Positions 61,441-64,000 of a DNA stretch of 64,000 bases are shown here, one piece after another. Within the stretch, counting starts at the first letter, position 1; each line of letters starts with the position of its first letter. The notes under the pieces are model-generated. The model worked only from the letters and a program-made list of their open reading frames with translations. It was not told the DNA's origin and ran no database searches. The stretch is taken from the NCBI GenBank assembly GCA_045587545.1, contig JAZNCN010000028.1:62001-126000 (forward strand). Direction: 5' to 3'. A program made the translations under genes and the position numbers. This DNA comes from Caccoplasma_A sp045587545 (lineage in GTDB: Bacteria; Bacteroidota; Bacteroidia; Bacteroidales; G3-4614).

Positions 61441-63531
61441 CTATTTTATTCCGTCGCGTTTCATTATTGCTTCAATGCTGGGCTCTGCTCCGCGGAAATC
61501 AATGTATAGTTTCATCGGTTCTTCTGTTCCTCCTTTTTCAAGTATGTTTTTGCGGAATGAGTCGGCTGTTGCTTTGTCAAATATTCCGTTTTGTTTGAAT
61601 AGTGCAAATGCATCGGCATCTAATACTTCTGCCCATTTGTAGCCATAGTAGCCTGCTGCATAGCCTCCGTCAAATATGTGTCCGAAGTGAGTACTCATAT
61701 TGGTTCCTTCGGGTACGGGCAACAACACCGCTTTTGCCATTGATGAATACTCTTGTTGCAACATATTTGTTGGTATTTCGCCTTGCAGTGTGTGCCAACC
61801 CATATCTAAATATCCTAATGATAATTGACGTAGGCATGCGTATGCTGCATTGAATTGTTTTGTTGCTTCTACTTTCTCTATTAACTCTACCGGTATTTTC
61901 TCGCCTGTTTGGTAATGCTCGGCAAATGTATCTAAGAACTCTTTTTCGCTCAACCAGTTCTCCATTATTTGTGAGGGCAACTCAACAAAGTCGCGATATA
62001 CTGATGTTCCTGATACTGATGCATAGTTACATTTGGTCAGCATTCCGTGTAATGAGTGTCCGAACTCATGTAGGAATGTTCCTACTTCATCAAAACTTAA
62101 TAGTGCCGGTTTGTCTTTGGTCGGTTTGGTAAAGTTCATTACAAGTAGTATGTGCGGACGGCTGTCGGTTCCGTCTTTTTCGACCCATTGTTTTTTAAAG
62201 TCGGTTTTCCATGCTCCTTGTTGTTTTGTTTCGCGAGGGAAGAAATCGGTGTATAGTATTCCCATATAATTACCATCGGCATCGGTTACTTTAAACACCT
62301 CAACTTCTTCGTTATATACAGGTATGTCTGTTCTCTTTTCAAATTGCAAGCCATATAGTGTGGTTGCCAAACCAAATACTCCTTTTTTTACCTTCTCTAA
62401 ATCAAAGTATGGTTTTAGCATCTCATCGTTCAAATCGTAATTTTTGGTTTTGTATAAATCTGAGTAGTATGACCAATCCCATGGCATTAGATCAACCTCT
62501 TTTCCCTCTACCTCTTTTGCAAAGGCTTTGATTTTTTCTACATCTTTTTTGGCTGCCGGTGTATAGGCTTCTAACAGATTATCAAGTAAGTTATATACTG
62601 CTTCGGGTGTTTTTGCCATACGGTTATCAAGTACGTATGTTGCCCAATCTTTGTATCCTAACAGGTTTGCCAACTCTTTACGTGCTGTTACCTGCTCTAA
62701 TATGTTTTGTGTGTTATCATACTCTCCGCCTAATGCTACTGAGTTGTATGCCCGGTACATCTTCTCTCTTAACTCTCTGTTTTGAGAATATTTCATAAAT
62801 GGGAAGAATGAGGGGTATGATACATTAAAGAGATATCCCTCTTTCCCTTTTGCCTCGGCACGCATTTTAGCTGCTTCTCTTGCTCCTTCGGGTAGTCCTG
62901 CAAGCTCTTCTTCTGTTGTCAAAATCATTTCAAATGCATTGCTCGATTTCAACTGATTTTGACCGAATGTTAATGATAGACTATCTAATTTTGAGGTTAG
63001 TTTTCGGTATTGTTCTTTTTGTTCGCCTTGTAGGTTTGCTCCGTTACGAACCATCGATTTATATGAATCTTCAAGAAGTGTTAGTTGCTCGCGTGTTAAA
63101 TCTAATGTCTCTCTTGTCTCATATACTGCTTTTATTCTCTCAAAGAGTTGTTCATTTAATGTAAGGTTATTTGTATGCTCTGTCAGCATGGGCATCAACT
63201 CTTGTGAAAGGTTCATCATTGCCTCATCGCCATCTGCCGATAAGAGGTTGAAAAATATGTTTGTTACACGGTTTAATAGCAATCCTGATGCTTCGTATGC
63301 TTCGATTGTGTTCTCAAATGTTGGTGCTTCGGGATTGTTTATTATTGCATCAACTTCTTGCTGATGTTGTTTTATTCCCTCTATCATGGCCGGTTTGTAA
63401 TCTGCCAACTCAATTTTGTCGAATGGTGCTGTTCCGAATGGACCATCAAACTCTGCCAATAATGGATTTTGTCTGCAACTGCTCATTGTAATTGTTGTGA
63501 TTAATGCTAAAATTGTAATTAATTGTTTCAT
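61441..63531 (-). CDS. dcp: M3 family peptidyl-dipeptidase (Dcp-like), lipoprotein
   Basis: A 696-residue zinc peptidase with a lipoprotein signal (ITMSSC, Cys at about residue 19). The M3 motif HEFGHSLHGML holds the HExxH zinc ligands (about residue 487), with the third ligand Glu in the following helix. The N-terminal half is the helical lid typical of M3. Dcp cuts dipeptides from C-termini; with the exported DPP III at the start of the window it suggests envelope-level peptide processing. The many long opposite-strand open frames over it are coding-bias shadows. Confidence 0.93.
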   Translation of the reverse strand: MKQLITILALITTITMSSCRQNPLLAEFDGPFGTAPFDKIELADYKPAMIEGIKQHQQEVDAIINNPEAPTFENTIEAYEASGLLLNRVTNIFFNLLSADGDEAMMNLSQELMPMLTEHTNNLTLNEQLFERIKAVYETRETLDLTREQLTLLEDSYKSMVRNGANLQGEQKEQYRKLTSKLDSLSLTFGQNQLKSSNAFEMILTTEEELAGLPEGAREAAKMRAEAKGKEGYLFNVSYPSFFPFMKYSQNRELREKMYRAYNSVALGGEYDNTQNILEQVTARKELANLLGYKDWATYVLDNRMAKTPEAVYNLLDNLLEAYTPAAKKDVEKIKAFAKEVEGKEVDLMPWDWSYYSDLYKTKNYDLNDEMLKPYFDLEKVKKGVFGLATTLYGLQFEKRTDIPVYNEEVEVFKVTDADGNYMGILYTDFFPRETKQQGAWKTDFKKQWVEKDGTDSRPHILLVMNFTKPTKDKPALLSFDEVGTFLHEFGHSLHGMLTKCNYASVSGTSVYRDFVELPSQIMENWLSEKEFLDTFAEHYQTGEKIPVELIEKVEATKQFNAAYACLRQLSLGYLDMGWHTLQGEIPTNMLQQEYSSMAKAVLLPVPEGTNMSTHFGHIFDGGYAAGYYGYKWAEVLDADAFALFKQNGIFDKATADSFRKNILEKGGTEEPMKLYIDFRGAEPSIEAIMKRDGIK

Positions 63532-63618
63532 ATTTCCCTCTTTTTAGAGTATTATAATTAAGGTTTTATTTTATACTTTTGCATTGTATTCGGCAAAGTT
63601 ATAAAATTAGAGCGAAGA

Positions 63619-64000
63619 ATGAAACAAAGATTTATATTTTTAATAAAGGTTTACTTCTATTTTTTAGCAATATTTGTACTGCTTAAACCCATTTTTATGT
63701 TGTGCTATAACAACATTTATGCCGGGACTCCAATCAGCGAATGGTTCAAAATTATATATAACGGACTATCTATGGATATTTCTGTTGTATCGTATATTAT
63801 TGCTCCTATATTGTTAATAACCATATTCTCTGTTTGGTTCAAAGGTAAATGGGTGAAATATGCCAATAATATATATTTGGGCGTTATATCGGTATTGCTT
63901 TCTATTGTAGTTATAACCGATTTGGCTCTATATTCGTACTGGGGGTTTAGAATTGATGCCACTCCTATTTTTTATTTAGCAAACCCGTCTGAGGCTCTTG
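63619..64000 (+). CDS. LTA synthase-like membrane sulfatase, 3' part missing
   Basis: The frame begins MKQRFIFLIKVYFYFLAIF and is still open at the window end (127 codons). Visible are three or four hydrophobic helices in the first 120 residues, including ISVVSYIIAPILLITIFSV and LGVISVLLSIVVITDLALY, then YWGFRIDATPIFYLANPSEA. This is the N-terminal membrane part of the LtaS/phosphoglycerol transferase-like sulfatase family of Bacteroidales. The catalytic domain lies outside, so this rests on the membrane part alone. Confidence 0.75.
   Translation, partial: MKQRFIFLIKVYFYFLAIFVLLKPIFMLCYNNIYAGTPISEWFKIIYNGLSMDISVVSYIIAPILLITIFSVWFKGKWVKYANNIYLGVISVLLSIVVITDLALYSYWGFRIDATPIFYLANPSEAL

Overview
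The window is a 64 kb piece of a low-GC chromosome of a Bacteroidota bacterium, almost certainly of the order Bacteroidales. Several things point there. Promoters have the Bacteroides form (TTTG, about 19 bases, TAnnTTTG). Gene content is typical of the group: a RarA/SerC/SerA/DUF1015 set, class II ribonucleotide reductase NrdJ, DPP III, a GldB-like lipoprotein, DUF4491, BspA-type leucine-rich repeat proteins, an EttA-type ABC-F protein and a sulfatase of the serine type. The stretch reads as ordinary chromosome with one clear accessory island (about 25.4-33.9 kb) and a few smaller oddities. No integrase, transposase gene or CRISPR array was seen.

Layout. 0-5 kb: the 3' part of the site-2 protease RseP, an RlmI-type rRNA methyltransferase, a lipoprotein DPP III peptidase and a HEAT-like DNA-alkylation-repair protein. 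5.2-7.1 kb: a Fur-like regulator overlapping purA. 7.28-7.43 kb: a long, bulged RNA hairpin that resembles 6S RNA, followed by a 67-residue HTH protein. 8-13.7 kb: a cysteine-rich LTxxQ protein, RarA, then SerC, a lysine-type SerA and a DUF1015 protein, separated by terminator-like hairpins. 13.8-16.9 kb: a lipoprotein, an outer-membrane barrel, a flavoprotein and an LRR_5 protein. 17-23.8 kb: a thiamine operon behind a TPP riboswitch with a visible terminator (thiD-thiS-tenI-like-thiE-thiG-thiC-thiH-thiF). 23.9-25.4 kb: an esterase and an outer-membrane barrel with a TTG start.

The accessory island (25.7-33.8 kb) holds a three-gene, translationally coupled operon: a TerB-domain protein, a BrxD-like ATPase and an Lhr/BrxHI-like helicase. 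This is the order of the Shango anti-phage system, but here the TerB protein carries a large N-terminal BspA-type leucine-rich repeat domain. An AbiH-family gene follows. Its start overlaps a 33-codon stub that looks like the N-terminus of a lost SIR2-like gene. From 34 kb the core chromosome resumes: nrdJ and a divergent nitroreductase sharing a control region with three related palindromic words, dnaA, an MCE/MlaD protein, a cell-wall amidase, a GldB-like lipoprotein, aroE, a BY-kinase/Wza export pair and two tandem acyl-CoA ligase paralogues.

At 51.1-53.2 kb lies the most unusual small cluster: a stand-alone HypF C-terminal lobe, a HypB GTPase and a methyltransferase, in one overlapping operon divergent from an AraC regulator. 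The HypF-like and HypB-like proteins both lack their known metal ligands and there is no hydrogenase in sight, which suggests a repurposed maturation module. The rest holds an initiator tRNA, metY, tspO, ettA, a sulfatase, DUF4491, a glycosyltransferase, the M3 peptidase Dcp and the start of an LTA-synthase-like protein.
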